This document shows positions 15,869 to 23,621 of a stretch of 64,000 nt of DNA, piece after piece; positions within the stretch are counted from its first letter, which is position 1, and each line of letters begins with the position of its first letter. Source of the stretch: Bacteroidota bacterium (GTDB lineage: Bacteria; Bacteroidota; Bacteroidia; AKYH767-A; 2013-40CM-41-45); the NCBI GenBank assembly GCA_016713765.1, contig JADJON010000001.1:2232001-2296000 (forward strand), in the 5' to 3' direction. Made by a program: the position numbers and the translations under genes. The notes under the pieces are model-generated. The model was given only the letters and a program-made list of their open reading frames with translations, did no database searches and was not told where the DNA came from.

Positions 15869-18220
15869 TTACTTTGGATCGGTCGTAGAAACGTCCGTGA
15901 GTAACGGCTTGTTCGGCTGTTCGCGTACCGGCTTCATCAGCTCGAGTAAACGGGCAATGGCCACCTGGTTCTGCTCGAGGTAAACCGAATTGTAAACGGA
16001 CCGGCGTTCGCGGGTCGTCAGATGCCAGCTCAGCGAAATCTCCTGTTCCTTGGTCGGTAGTTCGAAGATGATGAAATCGAACGGGGAGGTCAGCCAGGCC
16101 TTGGCGTATTCATACGACTCATCCTGGTTGTAATCCTGAATGGTCAGCAGGTTGCCGTAGATGTTGCCGAGCGGCGTCGTGATATTCTCGATGAAGGTCT
16201 TTCGCGGTTGCTCTTCGATGGGACGCTCCTTGTGAGAATCACGGATATCGACAAAGATCACCCCGCTGGTGTTTTCCTCAATCCATTTGCGAAAGGTATG
16301 GAGGAAACGCAACGAGGTTTTCATTCCGGTATTGTCCCGGATGCCGGCATCCATCACCTGGATCATCGGCTCGCTGGGTAAACTGACAGCCGGCAGGATG
16401 TAAGGGAAGGTCGCGTTCATCCGCAGCACACTGCTGAACCGGATGTTTCCCGCCTGTTGTTCCCTGAAGAGGTCGGAGAATTCCACTTCGTCGTAAGTGG
16501 TCTTGAAATTGAAATTGCTGTCGTTCCTGTGGGTGGTAAGGTAGGAGATGGGTTGGGGTGAGATCAGGAGGCGACGGCCGTCGTTGACAATGGTCGGCGC
16601 GAAGACCATCATCGGGATCATGGCTTCCGATTCCGGTTTCCGGTAATCCTGCAGACGCTTGACCATGACACTGCCGGTATTTTCATTGAGTTGGTTCTCG
16701 AAAGCATAGGCCCGATCCTTCGAGTATCGGTTATTGCCTTCCCGGAACTTTTGGACGTTGAGGAACAGATCGCTCACGGAAATACTGAACGTGACCGGAT
16801 TCAGCAGATCTTTCCCGATGTTATCAATGTATTTCTTGTTCTGAAGGTCGGAGAGCAGTCCGAGTCGCTGGCGCAGGAACAACTCCCGGTAGTACGCCGC
16901 GCCGATCATTCCCCCCGAAGCCCCGCTGATGAGTTGGGTGGAACGTGTGAAGCGGTAGTCGGTCAGACTGTCGCAAAGTTGCATGATCCGAAAGGCCCAA
17001 ATGGATGCGCGCAAGCCGCCACCGGAACAATTAACGAAGATCATCTTCGGTTTCGTCCCGCCGACGGCCGCTTTCTCTTTCCATTTTTCCAACTGCGCGA
17101 TCGTGGCGGCCATGTCTGCCTGAACGCGCAGACTGTCGTCGCTTCTCCGGATGGCATCCATGTCGTACGCGCTCTTTTTCACCGTGTAATCGAGCCCGTA
17201 GGCCTTATTTTCCGGATAGAAGATGCCGTATTGCGATAGGAAATTGACCACCAGGATCAGGAGAATGAACGCGGAGCCCGCCCAGGATTTCAACCAGAAC
17301 CGGAAGGCACTGCTCAACATGATCAGCAGGGAGAAGGTGAGCATCACGCTGGCGCCGGCCGGGATCTTGAAAAGGGAGTACTCCTTGAAAAGTCCCATCA
17401 GGATGAACATGCCAAAGACGATGATCTCGATGATCGCGGCGTTCAGGTGATTCTGGCGGAACACCGATTCGACCATGTCGCGGGTATAGTGTCCGGTATG
17501 CCGTACCAACTTGACTTTTCGGAAGGTGCTCAGGTACGTATCAACCCGCCACTCCTTGATCTGGGCCGGTTTTTTCTTCTTGGTGAATAATTTTCTTGTC
17601 AGCAGCAGATCGTCTTCGTCATCCACATGCGCCGCGACAGGCGCATTGGGATCGGCATCGGAAGTCTCCATGCCGAACATGAGCACGATGTCCTTGTTGG
17701 TTCGGAAAAAATACGTCAGCGTGACGGTGAAGATCAGCGTCATGCCGATCAGGAAACCGGTCACCTCCGAAATTATGCTCCATAAGCCCTGGTATTCATT
17801 GTTGAGCTGAAAACTGATGAGATTGCCGAGGTACACCAGGACGAACAGCGCAGGAAGAATGAAGTTGTTGATCGTGTACTTCAGAAACGGGCGCGATAAG
17901 GTGGCAATGAACGGAAAGCGGAAGCCGTTGATGATGTAACTGGAAATGTTGAACACCATGATGAACGCGCCGGTGGCGAAACCCATGATGAAGAAACTCA
18001 GAAAACCGACGGTCCCCATGTACTCGGGATCGAGAAACAGATAGGGTATACCGAAGCGTTTGGAAAGCGATTCCGTCACCCAGCCGAACAGCACCACCCA
18101 GTACAACAACAGGAGGTGATTCTTTTTCAGCATCACCACCAGTAACTGGATGGGAAACGAATAGATAAAGCGGGTAAAGGCTTTACGTCTTCGGAAATCG
18201 GGGCGGCGGAACCTGTTCAT
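15869..18220 (-). CDS. Membrane-anchored patatin-like phospholipase
   Basis: A 783-residue protein. The first roughly 370 residues contain about seven hydrophobic helices in two groups, with a cytosolic-looking charged loop between them. The C-terminal part is a patatin domain: oxyanion loop CSGGGLRAS, nucleophile motif GASGG (SGASGGMIGAAYY) and catalytic Asp in MDAGIRDNTG. Patatins are Ser-Asp dyad lipid acyl hydrolases. The combination with a large polytopic N-terminus suggests action on lipids at the membrane face; the substrate is unknown. Frame open to 18235; ATG 18220 (MNRFRRPDFRRRK) is chosen because it precedes the basic N-terminus directly. The stop codon lies two bases from the convergent E1 stop. 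Confidence 0.85.
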   Translation of the reverse strand: MNRFRRPDFRRRKAFTRFIYSFPIQLLVVMLKKNHLLLLYWVVLFGWVTESLSKRFGIPYLFLDPEYMGTVGFLSFFIMGFATGAFIMVFNISSYIINGFRFPFIATLSRPFLKYTINNFILPALFVLVYLGNLISFQLNNEYQGLWSIISEVTGFLIGMTLIFTVTLTYFFRTNKDIVLMFGMETSDADPNAPVAAHVDDEDDLLLTRKLFTKKKKPAQIKEWRVDTYLSTFRKVKLVRHTGHYTRDMVESVFRQNHLNAAIIEIIVFGMFILMGLFKEYSLFKIPAGASVMLTFSLLIMLSSAFRFWLKSWAGSAFILLILVVNFLSQYGIFYPENKAYGLDYTVKKSAYDMDAIRRSDDSLRVQADMAATIAQLEKWKEKAAVGGTKPKMIFVNCSGGGLRASIWAFRIMQLCDSLTDYRFTRSTQLISGASGGMIGAAYYRELFLRQRLGLLSDLQNKKYIDNIGKDLLNPVTFSISVSDLFLNVQKFREGNNRYSKDRAYAFENQLNENTGSVMVKRLQDYRKPESEAMIPMMVFAPTIVNDGRRLLISPQPISYLTTHRNDSNFNFKTTYDEVEFSDLFREQQAGNIRFSSVLRMNATFPYILPAVSLPSEPMIQVMDAGIRDNTGMKTSLRFLHTFRKWIEENTSGVIFVDIRDSHKERPIEEQPRKTFIENITTPLGNIYGNLLTIQDYNQDESYEYAKAWLTSPFDFIIFELPTKEQEISLSWHLTTRERRSVYNSVYLEQNQVAIARLLELMKPVREQPNKPLLTDVSTTDPK

Positions 18221-18269
18221 TGAACGCAGTACCAATAATTTACGTTCAAAACAGGAAAAAGTTTGACAC

Positions 18270-19928
18270 TTATGCGGTAGTTATCTTACGTTCGACCGTT
18301 TCCAGGATAACTTTCTCTTCGATTTTAGCCTTTTCCATGACTGCCGCCGCTTCCTTCAGGATCCCGTCAACGAATTCCTTGTCCTTTAGCCCCGAAGCGT
18401 TGATCCGGACGTTCAGATAGGCGCCCTGTACGGCTGTCCTGGCACACAACGCACCTACACCAGCATCGGTAACCGAATTGGGGTTGCCCTCTTCGGCCAT
18501 GGCTTTAATGATTGCAAGCGAAGCGAAGGCGGCCTTCATGACACGGAGCGGTATTTCGGTCGCATACCGGGTAGCCGCCTGGATCTCCACACTTCGGGCC
18601 TTTTTTTCTTCCTCCGTAGCTTTTGGAAGACCGAAGGCGGCCATGATACGGTTGAACGATCGGGTGTCTTCATCGACCAGGAACAAAAGCTCGTCCTTCA
18701 GTTGCTGACCCTTTTCTGCCCAATCCGAGAAGAACTCCCAACGATCATCCATGCCCTTTTTATGGGAGGAAAGATTCCCGACCATGGAACCCAGGGAAAC
18801 ACCCAATGCACCCACATAGGCGGAAATGGAGCCACCGCCGGGTGCAGGGGATTCAGCGGCTGTCTCGTTCGCGAATTCGCGTAGCCGCATGCCGACCAAA
18901 CGCTCCTGGGCTGCGTCGCGCAAACGGTATTCGATGATCCGCTCTTCCGGTTTAAATGGTCCCAGTTCGTCGAGTCCCATCGACTTGATGGCGATCCGTA
19001 TCAGTTCTTCTTCCGATACACCGGTTGATCGCTTCTGCTTTTTTAAAAAGTACCTTCCCGCATCCGTCATTGCGGATAGGGGAATCAGACCGACCAGTTC
19101 GGAACCCGTAACCCGAAGCCCTCGTTGGTAAGCGCTTTTCACACATTCGTCAAACGCGATGTGAACCGGAGTCACGCTGATGTCGGTCAGGTTCATGCTG
19201 ACCTGGGCAATGCCGTATTCTTCGATGAACCATCCGATGGCTTTGACCGATTTGCAGGTGCCGGGCTGTACAATTTCTTCGCCTTTTTCATTCTTGACCT
19301 TTCGGCCATTTTCCCGTACGTCGAACGCAACCGAATTGGCCCGTCGTACAGAAGTGGTATTGAGGTTGATGTTATAAGCCACGAGGAAATTTCGTGCTCC
19401 GATAACCGTAGCGCCTGAACGGGCAGGAAAAACAGCGGGACCGAAGTCGGGTTTCCATTCCGGCTTCCTGATCTTTTCGAAGAAGCCCTCATACTCGCCG
19501 GCGCGGATGACCGATAGATTCTTCCTGGCCGGGTCAGGCTGAGCTGCCTCGTAGAGGTATACCGGAATTTTCAATTCATTTCCCACGCGCTGAGCCAGCT
19601 TCTGCGCCCAGGCAGCCGTCTCTTCCATGGAGATACCGCTGATCGGGATAAGCGGACAAACATCGGTAGCACCCATGCGGGGATGCTCACCTTTGTGCTT
19701 GCTCATGTCAATCAGTTCCGCCGCCTTGCGGATGGCCTGGAACGCGGCTTCCACAACTTGTTCAGGCGCTCCGACAAACGTAACCACAGTACGATTGGTA
19801 GCCTTTCCCGGATCGACGTTCAGCAAACGGATTCCATCGGTCGCTTCGATAACCTCGGTGATCTGCCGGATGATCGCCGGATCCTGTCCTTCACTGAAAT
19901 TGGGAACACATTCGATAAGCTGTTGCAT
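18270..19928 (-). CDS. ftcD: Glutamate formimidoyltransferase / formimidotetrahydrofolate cyclodeaminase (bifunctional)
   Basis: The final enzyme of histidine degradation via formiminoglutamate: it moves the formimino group to tetrahydrofolate (transferase) and then releases ammonia to give methenyl-THF (cyclodeaminase). Residues 1 to about 300 are the transferase domain, starting MQQLIECVPNFSEGQD and carrying the catalytic His in EHPRMGATDVCPL (His 82). Residues about 345-552 are the cyclodeaminase domain with PAPGGGSISAYVGALGVSLG. The two-domain order and 552-residue length match mammalian-type FTCD. It lies 18 bases after hutI, so the two are one operon. Confidence 0.95.
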   Translation of the reverse strand: MQQLIECVPNFSEGQDPAIIRQITEVIEATDGIRLLNVDPGKATNRTVVTFVGAPEQVVEAAFQAIRKAAELIDMSKHKGEHPRMGATDVCPLIPISGISMEETAAWAQKLAQRVGNELKIPVYLYEAAQPDPARKNLSVIRAGEYEGFFEKIRKPEWKPDFGPAVFPARSGATVIGARNFLVAYNINLNTTSVRRANSVAFDVRENGRKVKNEKGEEIVQPGTCKSVKAIGWFIEEYGIAQVSMNLTDISVTPVHIAFDECVKSAYQRGLRVTGSELVGLIPLSAMTDAGRYFLKKQKRSTGVSEEELIRIAIKSMGLDELGPFKPEERIIEYRLRDAAQERLVGMRLREFANETAAESPAPGGGSISAYVGALGVSLGSMVGNLSSHKKGMDDRWEFFSDWAEKGQQLKDELLFLVDEDTRSFNRIMAAFGLPKATEEEKKARSVEIQAATRYATEIPLRVMKAAFASLAIIKAMAEEGNPNSVTDAGVGALCARTAVQGAYLNVRINASGLKDKEFVDGILKEAAAVMEKAKIEEKVILETVERKITTA

Positions 19929-19946
19929 ATGGGGTGTTGTCAGTTG

Positions 19947-21215
19947 TCAGATATTGAGTGAGGATAATGTCCGGCCGTTGATGAAGCACTGCCGGATGAG
20001 TGGCTGACCGAAGAAGTATGGAAATGCTTCGACGGATTCAAGCGGCGAGGTCACAAAGAAATTGGCAACCTTTCCGATGCCGATACTTCCATGTGTATCC
20101 TGAATGCCCATGGCGGCCGCTGCATTGATTGTTGCGGCGCAGATCGCTTCCCGTGGGGTCATCTTGTAGAGGATGCAGGCAAGAGACACCATGAGGTTCA
20201 TGTTCGAACTGGGACTGCTGCCGGGATTGAAATCGGTCGCCAGTGCGACCGCATTGCCGGCCGTGATCATCGCCCGGGCCGGGGGAGCAGGAAGTCCGAG
20301 GAACAACTGAGCTCCGGGCAACAGGACCGGAATGGTTGTAGAGTCTGCCAGCGCCTTGATGTCTTCGTCATTCGCGTATTCCAGATGATCCACGCTGATG
20401 GCTCCGACTTTGATTCCGGCCAGGATACCACCGCTTCGGGTCAACTGCTCGGCATGCACCTTGGGCCGCATTCCGAACGCACGAGCTTTTGACAGGTACT
20501 GAAACGTCTCGTCCGCCGTAAAATACCCTTGTTCACAAAAGATGTCGCAGAAATCAGCGAGCCCTTCATCGGCGACTTTCGGGAATAAGGTATCGGTAAG
20601 GAATTTCAGATAGGCTGATCGGTCACCCTGGAACTCGGCTGGGACCGCGTGTGCTCCAAGAAAGGTGCTGCGCACCGGAATCGGGAAGTGATCCCGCAAC
20701 CGACGAATGACCCGGAGCATTTTCAACTCACTGGCTTCGTCAAGGCCATAACCGCTCTTGATCTCGATCGCTCCGGTTCCCATCCGGATCGCATCCAGCA
20801 CACGCTCACGTGCCGCGTGGAAAAGCTCATCTTCCGAAGCATCCCGAAGGCGCCTGGCTGAATTCAATATACCACCACCACGCTCCGCTATCTGCTGATA
20901 GCTGAGTCCCTGCATACGATCAACGAATTCCTGTTCACGACTACCGGCAAATACGGTATGCGTATGGGCATCGCACCAAGAGGGTAGCACCAATCCGCCT
21001 TGGGCATCGATCTCTTCGCCGATCGTGTAGCGGGATCGAAGTTCGGCCAGGGCCTCCGGTGTTTCCTGTCCAAAGGCTTCAAATTTCCCGTGCCGGACAA
21101 GCAGGTAGGCTCCATCCACGAGCGGAATACGGTCCATGGCATCGCCACGAAGCGGAGAAAGTGAACCCGGGTGGGCAAGCACCAGGGTACGGATGTTCCG
21201 GATCAATAAAGCCAC
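19947..21215 (-). CDS. hutI: Imidazolonepropionase HutI
   Basis: HutI opens the ring of imidazolonepropionate to N-formimino-glutamate, which is the substrate of the downstream FtcD. The amidohydrolase metal site is seen in WCDAHTHTVFAGSRE (HxH), with further ligands in SVDHLEYANDED and ATDFNPGSSPSSN. The 422-residue length is typical. The open frame reaches 21263; both 21263 and 21215 are GTG codons, and 21215 is preferred because it gives MALLIRNIRTL, the expected N-terminus, and leaves room for the divergent promoter of the flavoprotein gene. hutH and hutU are not in the window. Confidence 0.93.
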   Translation of the reverse strand: MALLIRNIRTLVLAHPGSLSPLRGDAMDRIPLVDGAYLLVRHGKFEAFGQETPEALAELRSRYTIGEEIDAQGGLVLPSWCDAHTHTVFAGSREQEFVDRMQGLSYQQIAERGGGILNSARRLRDASEDELFHAARERVLDAIRMGTGAIEIKSGYGLDEASELKMLRVIRRLRDHFPIPVRSTFLGAHAVPAEFQGDRSAYLKFLTDTLFPKVADEGLADFCDIFCEQGYFTADETFQYLSKARAFGMRPKVHAEQLTRSGGILAGIKVGAISVDHLEYANDEDIKALADSTTIPVLLPGAQLFLGLPAPPARAMITAGNAVALATDFNPGSSPSSNMNLMVSLACILYKMTPREAICAATINAAAAMGIQDTHGSIGIGKVANFFVTSPLESVEAFPYFFGQPLIRQCFINGRTLSSLNI

Positions 21216-21270
21216 AGGAACTTTGGTAGATTCGCCGGCGAAAGTAGCAATTAATCCCGCCACCGCCTGT

Positions 21271-22413
21271 ATGGATACCTACGATGTCGTGATCCTTGGC
21301 GCCGGTCCAGCCGGTTGTACCTGTGCTTTGGCTTTGCATGACGCAGGGCTGAAGGTGGCGCTTGTTGACAAAAGTGATTTTCCGCGCGACAAGGTATGTG
21401 GGGATGCGATTGGAGGGAGGGCTGAACGTGTCCTGAGGGAACTTGATCCGGACCTGGCCGATGAATTTTCAAGGCGCGCGTTCGGCGTAAAGGCTGCCGG
21501 CTGGCGATTGGTGACACCCCGGGGCAGGTCCGTTACAGCCAGGTTTGTAAAACCTGGCCGGGTCGTTCGCCGATGGGACTTCGATCATTTTCTGTTCGAA
21601 CAACTCCGGGTGAAGTTTCCGACACTCAGGTTGTTGACCGGACTGACGGTCAAGTCGATCCGGAATACCGGAGAGGGGTTTGAATTGTTAGCTGACGGGC
21701 TGCAACTCAAGGCCCGTTTTCTGGTGGGCTGTGATGGCGCAAACTCCATCGTTGCCCGGCAACTGGTCGGGAGAACGGTAGATCCTGCTTTTCACTCGGG
21801 AGCAGTCCGGGCTTATTACCGCGGGATAAAAGGTGTTCAAGGCAATGAGTTGCTCGAGATCTACCTGCTCAAAGATTTTCTGCCGGGATACTTCTGGATA
21901 TTTCCGCTTCCGGATGGAGCAGCGAATGTGGGTTTCGGGATGTTGACCAGCGATATCTCCAAACGGCGGATCGATCTGAAGGCTGCCCTGGACGCGATTA
22001 TCCGGTCCAATGATGAACTGCGTGACCGATTCCGGTTCGCCGTAAGGGAAGGAACGGTGACAGGATTCGGCTTACCACTTGGCGGAAAGGTGCAACAACT
22101 CAGCGGTGACAGTTTCCTACTCTGTGGCGATGCCGCTTCCCTGATCGATCCTTTGAACGGGGAAGGTATAGCCAACGCGATGTGGAGTGCGCAAATCGCG
22201 GCACGCCATATCCGGCAGGCCTTCAAGTCGGGAGCGTTTGGCCACGACTCTTTGCAAGCCTACGATCGGGAACTCTACTCCAAACTTGGACCGGAACTCC
22301 GCCGCAAATTGTTGATGCAACGTGTTTTTAACCGTCCCTGGCTGATCGAGTCCCTGGTTGCGTTGGGGAACCGAATTCCCTGGTTGAAAGACCGGGTAGC
22401 ACGCAGGTTGTAA
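21271..22413 (+). CDS. FAD-dependent oxidoreductase of the geranylgeranyl reductase family
   Basis: A 380-residue flavoprotein. The FAD dinucleotide motif VVILGAGPAGCTCALAL is at the N-terminus, followed by DKVCGDAIGG, a signature of geranylgeranyl-reductase-like enzymes; DGANSIVARQ and LLCGDAASLIDPLNGEGI (about 277-294) complete the FAD site. Members reduce prenyl chains or oxidise aromatic and halogenated substrates; the physiological substrate cannot be told here. The open frame extends back to 21136 inside hutI on the other strand; ATG 21271 is chosen because it begins directly at the FAD motif. Divergent from hutI with about 55 bases between. Confidence 0.88.
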   Translation: MDTYDVVILGAGPAGCTCALALHDAGLKVALVDKSDFPRDKVCGDAIGGRAERVLRELDPDLADEFSRRAFGVKAAGWRLVTPRGRSVTARFVKPGRVVRRWDFDHFLFEQLRVKFPTLRLLTGLTVKSIRNTGEGFELLADGLQLKARFLVGCDGANSIVARQLVGRTVDPAFHSGAVRAYYRGIKGVQGNELLEIYLLKDFLPGYFWIFPLPDGAANVGFGMLTSDISKRRIDLKAALDAIIRSNDELRDRFRFAVREGTVTGFGLPLGGKVQQLSGDSFLLCGDAASLIDPLNGEGIANAMWSAQIAARHIRQAFKSGAFGHDSLQAYDRELYSKLGPELRRKLLMQRVFNRPWLIESLVALGNRIPWLKDRVARRL

Positions 22414-22493
22414 GGCTGCATTAACATCTTTTCGTTGATTTTTAGGCCTTTCACCGGGTTCTGCAGCCAACCCGAACCGTAACTTCGTATCCT

Positions 22494-23576
22494 ATGGCTG
22501 GAAATAGCTTCGGACAGATTTTTCGTCTTACCTCGTTCGGCGAATCGCACGGTCCCGCACTGGGTGGCGTACTCGATGGTTGCCCGTCCGGACTGCCGAT
22601 TGATTTGACTGCTGTACAAGCTGATCTTGATCGACGGAGACCCGGACAAAGCGGCATTACCACCGCGAGAAAGGAGGCTGATTCTTTTGAGTTGTTATCG
22701 GGTGTGTTTGAGGGCAGAACCACCGGCGCTCCGATCGGATTTATCATCAGGAACCGTGACGAACGTTCTTCCGATTACGATGCCATGGCCGGAAGCTTTC
22801 GTCCTTCTCACGCCGATTATACGACTACCGCCAAATACGGACATCGCGATCATCGAGGTGGTGGACGCAGTTCCGCCCGCGAAACGGTTTGCCGGGTCTT
22901 TGCAGGCGCGATCGCCCGTCAACTGTTGACTACCGTCGGTGTGGAAGTAGGCGCTTGTGTTTCGGGTGTCGGTCCCTATCAGTTCGCCACTGCCGATCGC
23001 TTTTTCAGCCGCGAGGAAGTTGACGCGAACATACTCCGTTGTCCGGATGAAACCGCCGCTGATCAGATGATCCGGTATATCGAAGAGCTAAAGTCACTGG
23101 GCGATACCACCGGCGGTGTCATCACCGGCTTCGTCCGTGGCATGCCAGCCGGATGGGGTGAACCGGTATTCGATAAACTCCACGCCGATCTGGGTAAGGC
23201 GATGTTGAGCATCAACGCCGTTCATGGATTCGAATACGGAAGCGGCTTCGCTGCCGCGGCCATGAAAGGCTCTGAACATAACGATGTCTTTACGACTGCG
23301 AAGGCTGGCCGGATCGTGACGCGTACCAACCATTCCGGGGGAATCCAAGGGGGTATTTCCAATGGGATGGACATCCGTTTCCGCGTAGCCTTCAAACCCG
23401 TCGCCACTCTGCTGAAGCCGCAGGAAACAGTCGATACGGGAGGAAATCCTACTGTCCTGGAAGCCAAAGGGCGGCACGATCCGTGCGTAGTGCCGCGCGC
23501 CGTTCCGATCGTCGAAGCGATGACCTGTCTGGTGCTAGCCGATCACTATCTGCGCCACCGCTCCTCCCGCTTGTAA
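22494..23576 (+). CDS. aroC: Chorismate synthase
   Basis: AroC converts 5-enolpyruvylshikimate-3-phosphate to chorismate, using reduced FMN, as the last common step of aromatic amino acid synthesis. The three family signatures are present: GESHGPALGGVLDGCPSGLP (about residues 16-35), SHADYTTTAKYGHRDHRGGG with SSARETV (about 104-130), and SGGIQGGISNGMDIRFRVAF near residue 280. The 360-residue length is typical. The shikimate dehydrogenase gene aroE lies about 19 kb away in this window, so the pathway genes are dispersed. Confidence 0.97.
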   Translation: MAGNSFGQIFRLTSFGESHGPALGGVLDGCPSGLPIDLTAVQADLDRRRPGQSGITTARKEADSFELLSGVFEGRTTGAPIGFIIRNRDERSSDYDAMAGSFRPSHADYTTTAKYGHRDHRGGGRSSARETVCRVFAGAIARQLLTTVGVEVGACVSGVGPYQFATADRFFSREEVDANILRCPDETAADQMIRYIEELKSLGDTTGGVITGFVRGMPAGWGEPVFDKLHADLGKAMLSINAVHGFEYGSGFAAAAMKGSEHNDVFTTAKAGRIVTRTNHSGGIQGGISNGMDIRFRVAFKPVATLLKPQETVDTGGNPTVLEAKGRHDPCVVPRAVPIVEAMTCLVLADHYLRHRSSRL

Positions 23577-23621
23577 ACAATATTTATCGAAAATCCCGTT
23601 AGTATAATATCAATTAAAGTC

